NCBI GenBank assembly: GCA_020073005.1
Contig: JAIQFX010000069.1
Span: 1-37,403 of the forward strand
Reading direction: 5' to 3'
DNA: 37,403 bases
DNA from: Terriglobia bacterium
GTDB lineage: Bacteria; Acidobacteriota; Vicinamibacteria; Vicinamibacterales; CAVVIG01
Positions 1-9,264 of this stretch are shown piece by piece (position 1 is the first letter of the stretch; the number at the start of each line of letters is the position of its first letter). The translations under genes were made by a program, and so were the position numbers. The notes below the pieces were generated by a model. That model did not search any database and was not told the origin of the DNA. It saw only the letters and a list, made by a program, of their open reading frames with translations.

Positions 1-68
1 ATCGTGATCACGCTGTTCAGGCACAAAGAGTCGCTGAACCCCGACTCGTTCACGCTGCTCAAGTGGTG

Positions 69-69
<1 letters not shown>
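1..69 (+). CDS. nuoK: NADH-quinone oxidoreductase subunit K (NuoK), C-terminal fragment
   Basis: The first 22 codons read in frame to a TGA at 67-69 and end in RHKESLNPDSFTLLKW, which matches the usual NuoK C-terminus. NuoK is a small three-helix antiporter-like subunit of the complex I membrane arm; only the cytoplasmic tail is inside the window. The stop overlaps the nuoL start (TGATG), so the two are probably translationally coupled. The 5' part lies upstream of position 1. The identification rests on a short tail plus context, but the nuoK-nuoL order is standard. Confidence 0.85.
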
Positions 70-2003
<1,934 letters not shown>

Positions 2004-2009
2004 AGATTT

Positions 2010-2097
2010 TCACCACGGAGGACACGGGGGACACGGAGGTGGGAACCTGTTGTCTAGACGGTGTTTCCTCCGTGGCCTCCGTGTCCTCTGTGGTTGA
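2010..2097. repeat. Two-armed CACGGAGGACACGG repeat between nuoL and nuoM
   Basis: Left arm 2011-2040 contains CACGGAGGACACGG units; right arm 2067-2096 (CCTCCGTGGCCTCCGTG and following) is largely its reverse complement, with a short unrelated centre. The transcript could form a long imperfect hairpin. It accounts for nearly all of the 104-bp gap between nuoL and nuoM, whereas nuoK/L and nuoM/N overlap, so it looks like an insertion into an otherwise tight operon. No T-tract follows, so it is not a standard terminator. Confidence 0.75.
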
Positions 2098-2107
2098 CAA
2101 GCTTTAG

Positions 2108-3679
2108 ATGTCCTTCCCGATTCTTTCATCGCTCATCGCGCTGCCGATCGTCGGCGCCGTCCTGCTGCTGTTCGTCCGCGGCGTGGACGAGGAGCAGACC
2201 GCGCGGCTGGCGCGGCAGGTCGCGCTCATCGTGTCGGTCCTCGTCTTCTTCGAGACGCTGCTGCTCTGGGCGCGCTTCAATCCGGCGTCGGCGGATTTCC
2301 AGTTCGTCGAGCGGCACGCGTGGATTCCCGCGTTCGGCATCAGCTACGCCATCGGCGTCGACGGCATCAGCCTGTTCCTCCTCGTCCTCACCGCGTTCCT
2401 GACGCCCATCGCGCTGCTGAGCTCGTGGGAATCGGTGCACAAGCAGATGAAGGCCTTCTGCATGTTCGTGCTCCTGCTCGAGAGCGCGATGATGGGCGTC
2501 TTCGTCTCGCTCGATCTGTTTCTCTTCTACATCTTCTGGGACGCGATGCTCGTCCCGATGTACTTCCTGATCGGCATCTGGGGCTACGACCGGCGCATCT
2601 ACGCCGCGATCAAGTTCATGCTCTACACGATGGCGGGCAGCGTCCTGATGCTCCTGGCGATTCTGGGGCTCGCGATCCTGCACTACAACGCGACCGGCAG
2701 CTACAGCTTCGATCTGCTGAAGATCTACGCGCTCAACGTCCCGCGGCCCGTGCAGTTCTGGTTCTTCCTCGCCTTCGCGCTCGCCTTCGCGATCAAAGTT
2801 CCGCTGTTCCCGTTCCACACCTGGCTGCCCGACGCGCACGTCGAGGCGCCGACCGCGGGATCCGTGATCCTCGCCGGCGTGCTGCTGAAGATGGGCACGT
2901 ACGGGCTCCTGCGCTTCGCGTTCCCGCTGTTCCCGCAGGCCGCCGAGTTCTTCGCGCCCGCGCTCGCCGTGCTCGCCGTCGTCGGCATCATCTACGGCGC
3001 GCTCGTCGCGATGGTGCAGCCGGACATGAAGAAGCTCGTCGCGTACTCGAGCGTGAGCCACCTCGGCTTCGTCGTGCTGGGCCTCGCGGCGATGAACACG
3101 CAGGGCGTGCAGGGCGCCGTGTACCAGATGCTCAACCACGGCGTCAGCACCGGCGGGCTCTTCCTGATCGTCGGCATGCTGTCGGACCGCCGGCACACGC
3201 GGCTCATCGCCGAGTTCGGCGGACTGAAGAAAGTGATGCCGCACCTGGTCGCGGCGTTTCTTCTCGTGACGCTCTCGTCGATCGGCCTGCCGGGCCTGAA
3301 CGGCTTCGTCGGCGAGTTCCTGATTCTGCTCGGCGCGTTCCGCTGGGATCCGCGCTTCGCGGCGTTCGCCGCGAGCGGCGTGATTCTGTCGGCGACCTAC
3401 ATGCTCTGGATGTTCCAGCGCGTGAACTACGGGACCGTGACCAACGAGAAGAACGCGAGCCTGCCGGACCTGCGTCCGCGCGAGTGGGTGGTGATCGTGC
3501 CGATCATCGCCGTCGCGATCCTGATGGGCGTGCTGCCGAATCTGTTCCTCGCGCCGATCGAACCGTCGGTGGAGAAACTGCTGAACCAGTTCCACCAGAG
3601 CTCGACGACGAGGATCGAAGCGAGCGTCGATCCAGTCACCGGTCACCAGTCACCACCCACCAGCGAGGCCGCGCGATGA
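2108..3679 (+). CDS. nuoM: NADH-quinone oxidoreductase subunit M (NuoM)
   Basis: Second antiporter-like subunit of complex I, 523 aa. Recognised by FAIKVPLFPFHTWLPDAHVE with the conserved Lys, by APTAGSVILAGVLLKMGTYG, by KKLVAYSSVSHLGFVVLG, and by SIGLPGLNGFVGEFL. At the helix-5 site where NuoM normally carries a glutamate (FWE, E144 in E. coli), this protein has Asp145 (FYIFWDAMLVPMYFLIG). The last 15 residues come from a CAGTCACC repeat (3631-3663) that runs into the stop. The stop overlaps the nuoN start (ATGA). No good Shine-Dalgarno is seen before ATG 2108, which directly follows the intergenic repeat. Confidence 0.96.
   Translation: MSFPILSSLIALPIVGAVLLLFVRGVDEEQTARLARQVALIVSVLVFFETLLLWARFNPASADFQFVERHAWIPAFGISYAIGVDGISLFLLVLTAFLTPIALLSSWESVHKQMKAFCMFVLLLESAMMGVFVSLDLFLFYIFWDAMLVPMYFLIGIWGYDRRIYAAIKFMLYTMAGSVLMLLAILGLAILHYNATGSYSFDLLKIYALNVPRPVQFWFFLAFALAFAIKVPLFPFHTWLPDAHVEAPTAGSVILAGVLLKMGTYGLLRFAFPLFPQAAEFFAPALAVLAVVGIIYGALVAMVQPDMKKLVAYSSVSHLGFVVLGLAAMNTQGVQGAVYQMLNHGVSTGGLFLIVGMLSDRRHTRLIAEFGGLKKVMPHLVAAFLLVTLSSIGLPGLNGFVGEFLILLGAFRWDPRFAAFAASGVILSATYMLWMFQRVNYGTVTNEKNASLPDLRPREWVVIVPIIAVAILMGVLPNLFLAPIEPSVEKLLNQFHQSSTTRIEASVDPVTGHQSPPTSEAAR
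3631..3663 (+). repeat. CAGTCACC repeat forming the NuoM C-terminus
   Basis: Degenerate CAGTCACCGGTCACCAGTCACC units encode the tail PVTGHQSPPTSEAAR of NuoM. The same word family recurs in nuoN at 4721-4770. Conserved NuoM sequence ends before it, so the repeat probably extended or replaced the original C-terminus. Confidence 0.6.
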
Positions 3680-5157
3680 CGCCGGGCGCCTTGAACGCCA
3701 TCGTTCCGATGGCCTGCGTCGCGGCCGCGGGCATCGCCGCGATGGTGGCCGAAGCGTTTCGCGAGCCGGGCGAGCGCATGCCGATCGCCGGACTGGGCGT
3801 CGTCGGTCTCCTTGGCGCGGCCATCTCCACGGTCGTGCTCTGGAATCACAACACGTCGAGCTTCGGCCTCGTGTCGGCGGACAACTTCGGCCTCTTCGTC
3901 ACGATGATCCTCGTCATCATCGGACTGCTGACGCTGGCGATCTCCGGCCCGACGATCGAGCGCGAGCGGCTGCCGGCCGGCGAGTACTACGCGCTGACGC
4001 TGTTCGCGATCGCCGGCATGATGCTCATGGCGACGGCGACGGATCTGCTCGTGATCTTCCTCGCGCTCGAAGTGCTCTCCCTCGCCGTCTACGTGCTGAC
4101 GGGCCTGCGCCGCGACTCGCCGGTCGCAAGCGAGGCCGCGTTCAAGTACTTCCTGCTCGGCGCGTTCTCGAGCGCGTTTTTCCTGTACGGCGTCGCGTTC
4201 ACCTACGGCGTGACCGGCAGCACGCACCTCGATCGGATCGGCAGCGTTATTGCCGCCGGGGCCGCGCACGAGACGATGATGCAGCGGCTCGCCGCCGGAC
4301 TGCTGATGGTCGGCTTCGCGTTCAAGGTGTCGGCGGTGCCGTTCCACATGTGGACGCCCGACGCCTACGAAGGCGCGCCTTCGTCTGTCACCGGCTTCAT
4401 GTCGACCGGTGTGAAAGCCGCGGCGTTCGCCGCGTTCGTCCGCGTGTTCCTCTCGGCGTTCGAGCCGATGCGCGCGGACTGGGGCGCCGTCCTCTGGGTC
4501 GTCGCGGCCGCGACCATGGTCCTGGGGACGGTGGTCGGCGTCGTGCAAAGCAACGTCAAGCGCATGCTCGCCTATTCGAGCATCGCGCACGCCGGCTACC
4601 TGCTGGTCGCCTTGCTCTCGGCGAACGATCTCGGCAAAGGCGCCGTGCTGTTCTACCTGCTCACGTACGCCGTCACGAATCTCGGCGCGTTCGGCGTCAT
4701 CGGGCTGCTCGAGAGCGGCGTCCAGTCACCAGCCACCAGTCAGCCATCAGCCACCAGCCAGCAGCCACCGCACGATCAAGTGAGAGACTACGCCGGGTTG
4801 TGGTACTCGCACCCGGTGCTCGCCGGCCTGATGACGGTCTTTCTACTCTCGCTCGGCGGCTTCCCGCCGATGGCGGGCTTCATCGCCAAGTGGTACGTCT
4901 TCAGCGCCGCGATGAAGTCGGGGAACAGCGGGCTCGCCATCATCGGCGTGTTGACGAGCGTCGTCTCGGTCTTCTTTTATCTGCGCATCGTCGTGATGAT
5001 GTACATGACCGAAGGCGGGCGGCCGACTGTGTTCCCGTCGGTGCCCAAGGTGGCCGGCCTCGCGCTCGTCGTGTCCGCCATCCTCATCTTCTATCTCGGC
5101 ATCCTTCCGGCCCGCGTCCTCGACTGGGCCGCCCAATCCATCGGGACGATCTTCTAG
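3676..5157 (+). CDS. nuoN: NADH-quinone oxidoreductase subunit N (NuoN)
   Basis: Third antiporter-like subunit of complex I, 493 aa, next to NuoK in the membrane arm. Seen in sequence: Glu132 in IFLALEVLSLAVYVLTG, the Lys-bearing GFAFKVSAVPFHMWTPDAYEG, and KRMLAYSSIAHAGYLL, all at the expected spacing. ATG 3676 overlaps the nuoM stop as ATGA, which fixes the start. A Ser/Thr/Gln/Pro-rich insert (about residues 349-365) encoded by CAGTCACCAGCCACC units interrupts the loop before DYAGLW. It is the last gene of the nuo run in this window; the next gene lies 200 bp downstream. Confidence 0.96.
   Translation: MTPGALNAIVPMACVAAAGIAAMVAEAFREPGERMPIAGLGVVGLLGAAISTVVLWNHNTSSFGLVSADNFGLFVTMILVIIGLLTLAISGPTIERERLPAGEYYALTLFAIAGMMLMATATDLLVIFLALEVLSLAVYVLTGLRRDSPVASEAAFKYFLLGAFSSAFFLYGVAFTYGVTGSTHLDRIGSVIAAGAAHETMMQRLAAGLLMVGFAFKVSAVPFHMWTPDAYEGAPSSVTGFMSTGVKAAAFAAFVRVFLSAFEPMRADWGAVLWVVAAATMVLGTVVGVVQSNVKRMLAYSSIAHAGYLLVALLSANDLGKGAVLFYLLTYAVTNLGAFGVIGLLESGVQSPATSQPSATSQQPPHDQVRDYAGLWYSHPVLAGLMTVFLLSLGGFPPMAGFIAKWYVFSAAMKSGNSGLAIIGVLTSVVSVFFYLRIVVMMYMTEGGRPTVFPSVPKVAGLALVVSAILIFYLGILPARVLDWAAQSIGTIF
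4721..4770 (+). repeat. CAGTCACCAGCCACCAGT repeat inside nuoN
   Basis: Five to six degenerate 7-9 bp units (CAGTCACC, AGCCACC, AGTCAGCC, ATCAGCCACC) are read in frame as SPATSQPSATSQQPP. It shares words with the repeat at the end of nuoM about 1.1 kb upstream. It falls in a predicted extramembrane loop between two conserved helices. Confidence 0.65.
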
Positions 5158-5165
5158 CTTCTTGC

Positions 5166-5224
5166 GGGGTCAGACCGGGGTCAGACCGGGGTCAGACCGG
5201 GGTCGGACCCTGTGGCAGAAATTG
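5166..5224. repeat. 12-bp GGTCnGACCGGG tandem repeat after nuoN
   Basis: Three full GGTCAGACCGGG units and a diverged fourth (GGTCGGACCC) are followed by CTGTGGCAGAAATTG. Each unit contains the short dyad GGTC-n-GACC. The same array and the same right-hand flank (CTGTGGC[A/T]GAAATTG) occur inverted inside selA at 20560-20617. A small hairpin TGGCA-GAAAT-TGCCA lies at 5213-5227. Confidence 0.8.
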
Positions 5225-5283
5225 CCATGTCCGTGGCGGCGCCCGTGGCATCGCCGCGGCAGTGGTGGCACAATCACGCGCAT

Positions 5284-5361
5284 ATGCCGCCCGTGATTCC
5301 CGAACGCAACAAGCCCTGGAAGTTCCACAAGGAACGGCTGACCGCGAGGGACACCGCGTGA
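5284..5361 (+). CDS. Possible 25-aa leader peptide or unassigned small ORF
   Basis: ATG 5284 to TGA 5361 encodes a 25-aa basic peptide containing NKPWKFHKERLTARD. Its stop overlaps the GTG start of the next gene (GTGA), the arrangement expected for translational coupling. The upstream Shine-Dalgarno is weak (GTGGTGGC) and no family is recognised. It may be chance, and it would need comparison with relatives to be accepted. Confidence 0.25.
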   Translation: MPPVIPERNKPWKFHKERLTARDTA

Positions 5362-6752
5362 ACGCGAGACGCCGGACGCGGCCGCTCTTCGCCGCGCTGG
5401 CGATCCTGCTGTGCGTCATCTCTCGCGCGTCCGCGCAGGAAGGCATTCCACCACCGGTCCGGAGCGGACCCACGCTCGGCCCGCCTCCATCCCGCTCCCG
5501 CACTCCAGTGATCACCGTCAGCGACGCGAGCATCGATCGCGTCCACGATTGGCTGGAGGCCATCGGCGATCACACGCCGGGCGAATACGACGCGGCGCTC
5601 GCGACCATCGCCTCGTGGCGGCGCGGCGACCTGCAGACGTTGTGGATCAACACGACCGTCCTGATCGTGATGATGGACGATCTACGCTCGCAGGGCTTCT
5701 CGCTTTCGGTGGGCGGCCTGACGTTCGGCAAGCAGAACGCGAACCGGTTCACGATCAAACCGGACGGGCAGCCTGAAGTGGAGATCCAGTACAGGCCGGT
5801 GCAGTTGCGGCGGCTCAAGCTCTACGCCTGCGCAGCGGTTGGCACCACGTTCTGCCCTGAGTCGCTGAAGTTTGCTGAACCTCCGCTGGGCCTCGAGAGA
5901 CTGTCCCAGCAGATGCGCCTCAACATCCTCGATGGCGCCGCGGTCGACGACGTCGAGATCCCGATTCACTGGATCATGGGCCGGCTCCTGCAGGATGACG
6001 TCATCCCGGCGGGCTCGAAGAAACCGGCCCCGGGCCGTGACGCGGAAGTCCGCGACTGGTATCGCGCCACAGCCGCGTGGATGCAGGATCGCGAGAGCCA
6101 CGACACGACGCATCTCGATCGCGCGCGCGAGCTGTTTCCGAGAGACGCCGGGATCCTGTTCCTGAGCGGCTGTCAGCGGGAGGCGCTTGCCGCGCCCCGC
6201 ATCCACGCCGCGCTCGGCGCTGCCGTCGTCCCGCCAGGCTTCGGCTTCGACATCGGTTCGGATCGCGGGGAGCTCCGCCGCGCGGAGGAGTATTTCCGCC
6301 GCGCGCTCGACGTCGATCCGGGCATGGCGGAAGGGCATCTCCATCTCGCTCGCGTCCTGCTGGCGAGAAAAGAGTACAAGGACGCCGTCGATCATCTGCG
6401 GCGGGCCTCGCCGCTGGGCGACGATCAACTCGAGTACTACCAATCGCTGTTCCTCGGCGCGGCCGAAGCCGGTCTGGCGCACGACGAGGCCGCGCGCACC
6501 GCGTACCGTCGCGCCGCCGCGCTGCGTCCCGAGGCGCAGTCGCCGTTGATCGCCCTCAGCGAGCTCGCGACCCGCCGCGGCGACCGACTTGCCGCGCTGC
6601 GCGAGCTCCAGCGCGTGTTCGCGCTGCCTCCGTACGCGCCCGAGCTGGACGATCCGTGGTGGGACTACTTCACCTCGCACGTGCGCAACGCCGAGGCGCT
6701 GGTCGAAAGGCTGCGAGCGGAGATCGCAGGTGAGGACAAGCACGATGAGTAG
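5358..6752 (+). CDS. Secreted tetratricopeptide-repeat protein, tandem paralogue 1
   Basis: 464 aa with an N-terminal signal peptide (LFAALAILLCVISRASAQ) starting at GTG 5358; GAGGG at 5346-5350 is a suitable ribosome site. The body is helical. The C-terminal half holds TPR-like units around AEEYFRRALDVDPGMAEGH and EAARTAYRRAAALRPEAQSP. Two cysteines are conserved with the next gene, including LFLSGCQ. No catalytic motif was seen and no specific function is assigned; a periplasmic scaffold is an inference. Its stop lies inside the start of the next gene, which is clearly homologous: the WYRATAAW, THLDRARELFP and LFLSGCQ segments recur in the same order. The pair arose by tandem duplication. 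Confidence 0.85.
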   Translation: MNARRRTRPLFAALAILLCVISRASAQEGIPPPVRSGPTLGPPPSRSRTPVITVSDASIDRVHDWLEAIGDHTPGEYDAALATIASWRRGDLQTLWINTTVLIVMMDDLRSQGFSLSVGGLTFGKQNANRFTIKPDGQPEVEIQYRPVQLRRLKLYACAAVGTTFCPESLKFAEPPLGLERLSQQMRLNILDGAAVDDVEIPIHWIMGRLLQDDVIPAGSKKPAPGRDAEVRDWYRATAAWMQDRESHDTTHLDRARELFPRDAGILFLSGCQREALAAPRIHAALGAAVVPPGFGFDIGSDRGELRRAEEYFRRALDVDPGMAEGHLHLARVLLARKEYKDAVDHLRRASPLGDDQLEYYQSLFLGAAEAGLAHDEAARTAYRRAAALRPEAQSPLIALSELATRRGDRLAALRELQRVFALPPYAPELDDPWWDYFTSHVRNAEALVERLRAEIAGEDKHDE

Positions 6753-8076
6753 GTGTCTTGTCCTCGTCGTCCTCTGTCTGCTCTGCGTGCCATCGCAGTC
6801 TTCCGCCGCCGATCCGCGGCTGGACCGTGTCGAGCAGTGGCTCAAGGCCGTGGCGCAGCACGAGCCCGGAATGGACGATGCGGCGACGGCGCGCGTCGGC
6901 GCGTGGACGAACGACGACTTGCGGACGCTGTGGGTCGACATCAACGTCCTCGTCCAGTTGATGAGGAATCCGCGCGGCCTCGGCTTCGTCGTCAAGGTCG
7001 AAGGGCAGTCGCGGGCGACTCCGGTGCACTTCACCACGGTGCAGCTTCACAGGATGGAAGCGTTCGCGTGCGCCGCCGCCGGGATGCTGACCGAGCAGTT
7101 GTGCGTCACGCTCAAAGCCAACACCGAGCTCGATCCCGAGCTGCTCGACCTGGCGCGCGCCGCCGCCGACGCCAGGCGCCGCGGCGACAACGACAACTAC
7201 ATCCTTCGCCGCGGGGCGCTGTTGCACACGGACATCGGGCTCATCGGCCGCGAGTCCAACGAGCCGATCGGCGGCGGCACGTCCCCTGGGCCGCAGGGCA
7301 TCCGGCTCGACGTGTCCGATGGGCGCGGCATGGGCCTCGCGCAAAGCACGGTGCACTGGGAGCTCGCGCGGATGCTGCTGGATTTTGTGATTCCGTCCGG
7401 CGAGGATCGGCCGGCACCGTCGCGCGACGCCATGGTGCGTTTCTGGTACCGCGCGACGGCGGCGTGGCGCCAGGCTCGCGAACAGCACGACACACAGCAT
7501 CTGGACCGCGCTCGTGAGCTGTTTCCCGACGACGCCGACATCCTCTTCCTGAGCGGCTGCCAGCATGAAACGTACGCGGGTTCGCCCATTCAGAACGCCG
7601 TGCGATCGACAGTTCTCCCGACCGGATTCAAGCTCGACGTCGACACCGACCGCGCCGAGCTCCGCCTGGCCGAAGGATTCTTCCGCCGGGCGCTGGCGGC
7701 GAGACCGGACTTCGCCGAGGCGCACCTGCGCCTCGGACACGTGCTGCTGCTGAGGGGCCGCGCGCCGGAGGCCGCCATCGAGCTGCAGCAGGCGATCGGA
7801 TCGGTCGAGGATGATCAGCTGCTGTATTACGCGGAGCTGTTCGCCGGAGCAGCTCATGAGGCGCAGGGCCAGTTCGACGCGGCGCGCGCGTCGTACGAGA
7901 AGGCGGCCGACCTGTACCCGACGGCGCAGTCGCCGCTCCTCGCGCTGAGCGCGCTCGCGCGGCGGCGCGGCGATCGCGCGGCGGCGTTGCGGGCGCTGCA
8001 GGAAGTCTTCGAGCTGCCGTCCGTCGATCCGGAGGAGGGTGAGCCGTGGTGGTTCTACACGGTCGCAGATGAATAG
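6745..8076 (+). CDS. Secreted tetratricopeptide-repeat protein, tandem paralogue 2
   Basis: 443 aa. ATG 6745 opens a lipid-rich signal peptide (MSRCLVLVVLCLLCVPS) and overlaps the stop of paralogue 1 by 8 bp, indicating co-translation. It shares with paralogue 1 the N-terminal RVEQWLKAV / RVHDWLEAI segment, the central WYRATAAW and QHLDRARELFP blocks, the LFLSGCQ cysteine and C-terminal TPR-like repeats. Between residues of about 150 and 200 it has a Gly-rich segment (RESNEPIGGGTSPGPQG) not seen in paralogue 1. Function unknown; export and protein-protein contacts are likely. Its stop overlaps the next start, so all three genes 5358-8995 form one unit. Confidence 0.85.
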   Translation: MSRCLVLVVLCLLCVPSQSSAADPRLDRVEQWLKAVAQHEPGMDDAATARVGAWTNDDLRTLWVDINVLVQLMRNPRGLGFVVKVEGQSRATPVHFTTVQLHRMEAFACAAAGMLTEQLCVTLKANTELDPELLDLARAAADARRRGDNDNYILRRGALLHTDIGLIGRESNEPIGGGTSPGPQGIRLDVSDGRGMGLAQSTVHWELARMLLDFVIPSGEDRPAPSRDAMVRFWYRATAAWRQAREQHDTQHLDRARELFPDDADILFLSGCQHETYAGSPIQNAVRSTVLPTGFKLDVDTDRAELRLAEGFFRRALAARPDFAEAHLRLGHVLLLRGRAPEAAIELQQAIGSVEDDQLLYYAELFAGAAHEAQGQFDAARASYEKAADLYPTAQSPLLALSALARRRGDRAAALRALQEVFELPSVDPEEGEPWWFYTVADE

Positions 8077-8995
8077 CCACGGAGATTCGGAGACTCGGAG
8101 AGGGGGAGGGAAGAAACACTCTTACCCCCGTGTCTCCGTGTCTCTGTGGCTATTTCTTTTCTCCGTGTTCTCCGCCCCCTCCCTGTTCTCCTCGTCCCAG
8201 CAGGCGCCAGCGTTTTCCTCGAAAATCGAAGCGGTCCGCGTCGATGTCCTCGCCACAGACAACGGACAGCCGATCCGCGGTCTCGCCGCCGCTGACTTCG
8301 AGATCCTGGACAACGGCGTGCCGCAGCAGGTGGACCTCGTCAGCTTCGAGCAGATTCCGCTCAACGTGATCCTCGCGCTCGACATGAGCGCCAGCGTGGC
8401 GGGCGAGCGCCTCGAAAACCTGCGCGGCGCGGGGCGGGCGCTGCTTGGCGGGCTGAAGAAAGACGATCAGTCGGCGCTCGTGACCTTCAGTCATCGCGTC
8501 GATCTCGGCGCCGGTCTCTCCACCGATGCGGCGCGCGTGCGGACCGCGCTCGACGAGGCGGTCCCCGCCGGCAACACGGCGCTGATCGACGGCGCGTACG
8601 CCGCGATCACGCTCGGCGAGGCCGACGCGGGCCGCGCGCTGCTAATCGTCTTCAGCGACGGCCTCGACACGTCGAGCTGGCTGACCGCCGAGGCCGTGCT
8701 CGACGCCGCGAAGCGATCGGACGCCGTCGTCTACGGCGTGTCGGTGCAGTCGCGCGTGAAGCCGGAGTTTCTGCGCGACCTGACGTCGTTCACCGGCGGC
8801 CGGTTGTTCGAGGTGGAAAAGACAGCGAACCTCGGGTCGATCTTTCTGAGCGTCCTGGAGGAATTCCGGCAGCGCTATCTCGTCAGCTACACGCCGCGCG
8901 GTGTCGCGAAAGACGGCTGGCACAAGCTCGACGTGCGCATCAAGAACCGGCGGGCGACGACCAAAGCGCGCCCCGGCTACCTCGCGGGGTCCTGA
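8069..8995 (+). CDS. Secreted VWFA-domain protein (acidobacterial VWFA-related type)
   Basis: 308 aa with a von Willebrand A domain. The metal-dependent adhesion site is visible: ALDMSASV (DxSxS), the Thr of ALVTFSHRVDL and IVFSDGLDTS. An N-terminal beta-rich segment (VDVLATDNGQPIRGL, FEILDNGVPQQV) matches the layout of VWFA-related proteins common in Acidobacteriota. The role is probably extracytoplasmic binding; the partner is unknown. ATG 8069 overlaps the previous stop by 8 bp. Oddity: residues about 20-36, the hydrophobic core of the signal peptide (VSVSLWLFLFSVFS), are encoded by the right arm and flank of an intergenic-type CACGGAGA repeat. GTG 8039 is an alternative start. Confidence 0.88.
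   Translation: MNSHGDSETRRGGGKKHSYPRVSVSLWLFLFSVFSAPSLFSSSQQAPAFSSKIEAVRVDVLATDNGQPIRGLAAADFEILDNGVPQQVDLVSFEQIPLNVILALDMSASVAGERLENLRGAGRALLGGLKKDDQSALVTFSHRVDLGAGLSTDAARVRTALDEAVPAGNTALIDGAYAAITLGEADAGRALLIVFSDGLDTSSWLTAEAVLDAAKRSDAVVYGVSVQSRVKPEFLRDLTSFTGGRLFEVEKTANLGSIFLSVLEEFRQRYLVSYTPRGVAKDGWHKLDVRIKNRRATTKARPGYLAGS
8074..8153. repeat. Two-armed CCACGGAGA repeat overlapping the VWFA gene start
   Basis: Left arm 8074-8106 (TAGCCACGGAGATTCGGAGA and following) and right arm about 8125-8152 (CCCCGTGTCTCCGTGTCTCT and following) are largely reverse complements, ending in GTGGCTA. Architecture and wording resemble the nuoL-nuoM element at 2010-2097. The whole element is inside the coding frame of the VWFA protein if ATG 8069 is used. 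Confidence 0.75.
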
Positions 8996-9264
8996 CCAGC
9001 CGCGTCGAGGCCGCAACAACTTCCTTACAACAGATTACAACCGGAGGCGAGTTGCCGAAATTCCGACGGCTCCGGTCTTTCGGACACCAAACTTCTGGAG
9101 ATCGGATCGACTTGCATGATCTTTCCCTCACGCGCCGCTTGCGGAGGGTCCTTTATCAGTTGATAATCCGGCCGTTTCCCTTTTCATAACGGTTTTCACG
9201 CGCTCTTCTAACTGCGTCGGCGTCGTATCCCGGGTGTCTGCTCATTCTCGAGGGAGGGCTGGAC
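8996..9264. other. Intergenic region upstream of the TonB receptor
   Basis: 269 bp without a credible gene. It is less GC-rich than its surroundings, especially 9145-9215, as expected of a promoter region. TTGATA at 9160-9165 and TCATAA at 9184-9189 (18-bp spacing) are a weak sigma-70-like candidate. A 6-bp stem CCGGAG/CTCCGG spans about 9041-9075. GAGGGAGG at 9250-9257 is a strong ribosome site for the downstream ATG. Confidence 0.4.
9160..9189 (+). promoter_or_regulatory. Candidate sigma-70 promoter for the TonB receptor
   Basis: TTGATA (9160-9165), an 18-bp gap, then TCATAA (9184-9189), in the only AT-rich part of the upstream region and about 75 bp before ATG 9265. The -10 match is imperfect, so this is a candidate only. 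Confidence 0.25.

Noticed and set aside
2320-3675. N-terminal extension of the nuoN frame back through nuoM
   Set aside because: The translation there is Arg-rich nonsense; conserved NuoN sequence starts at ATG 3676, which overlaps the nuoM stop.
5166-5224. CRISPR-like array of GGTCAGACCGGG
   Set aside because: The units are 12 bp and contiguous, without spacers; the second copy sits in selA; no cas gene is near.
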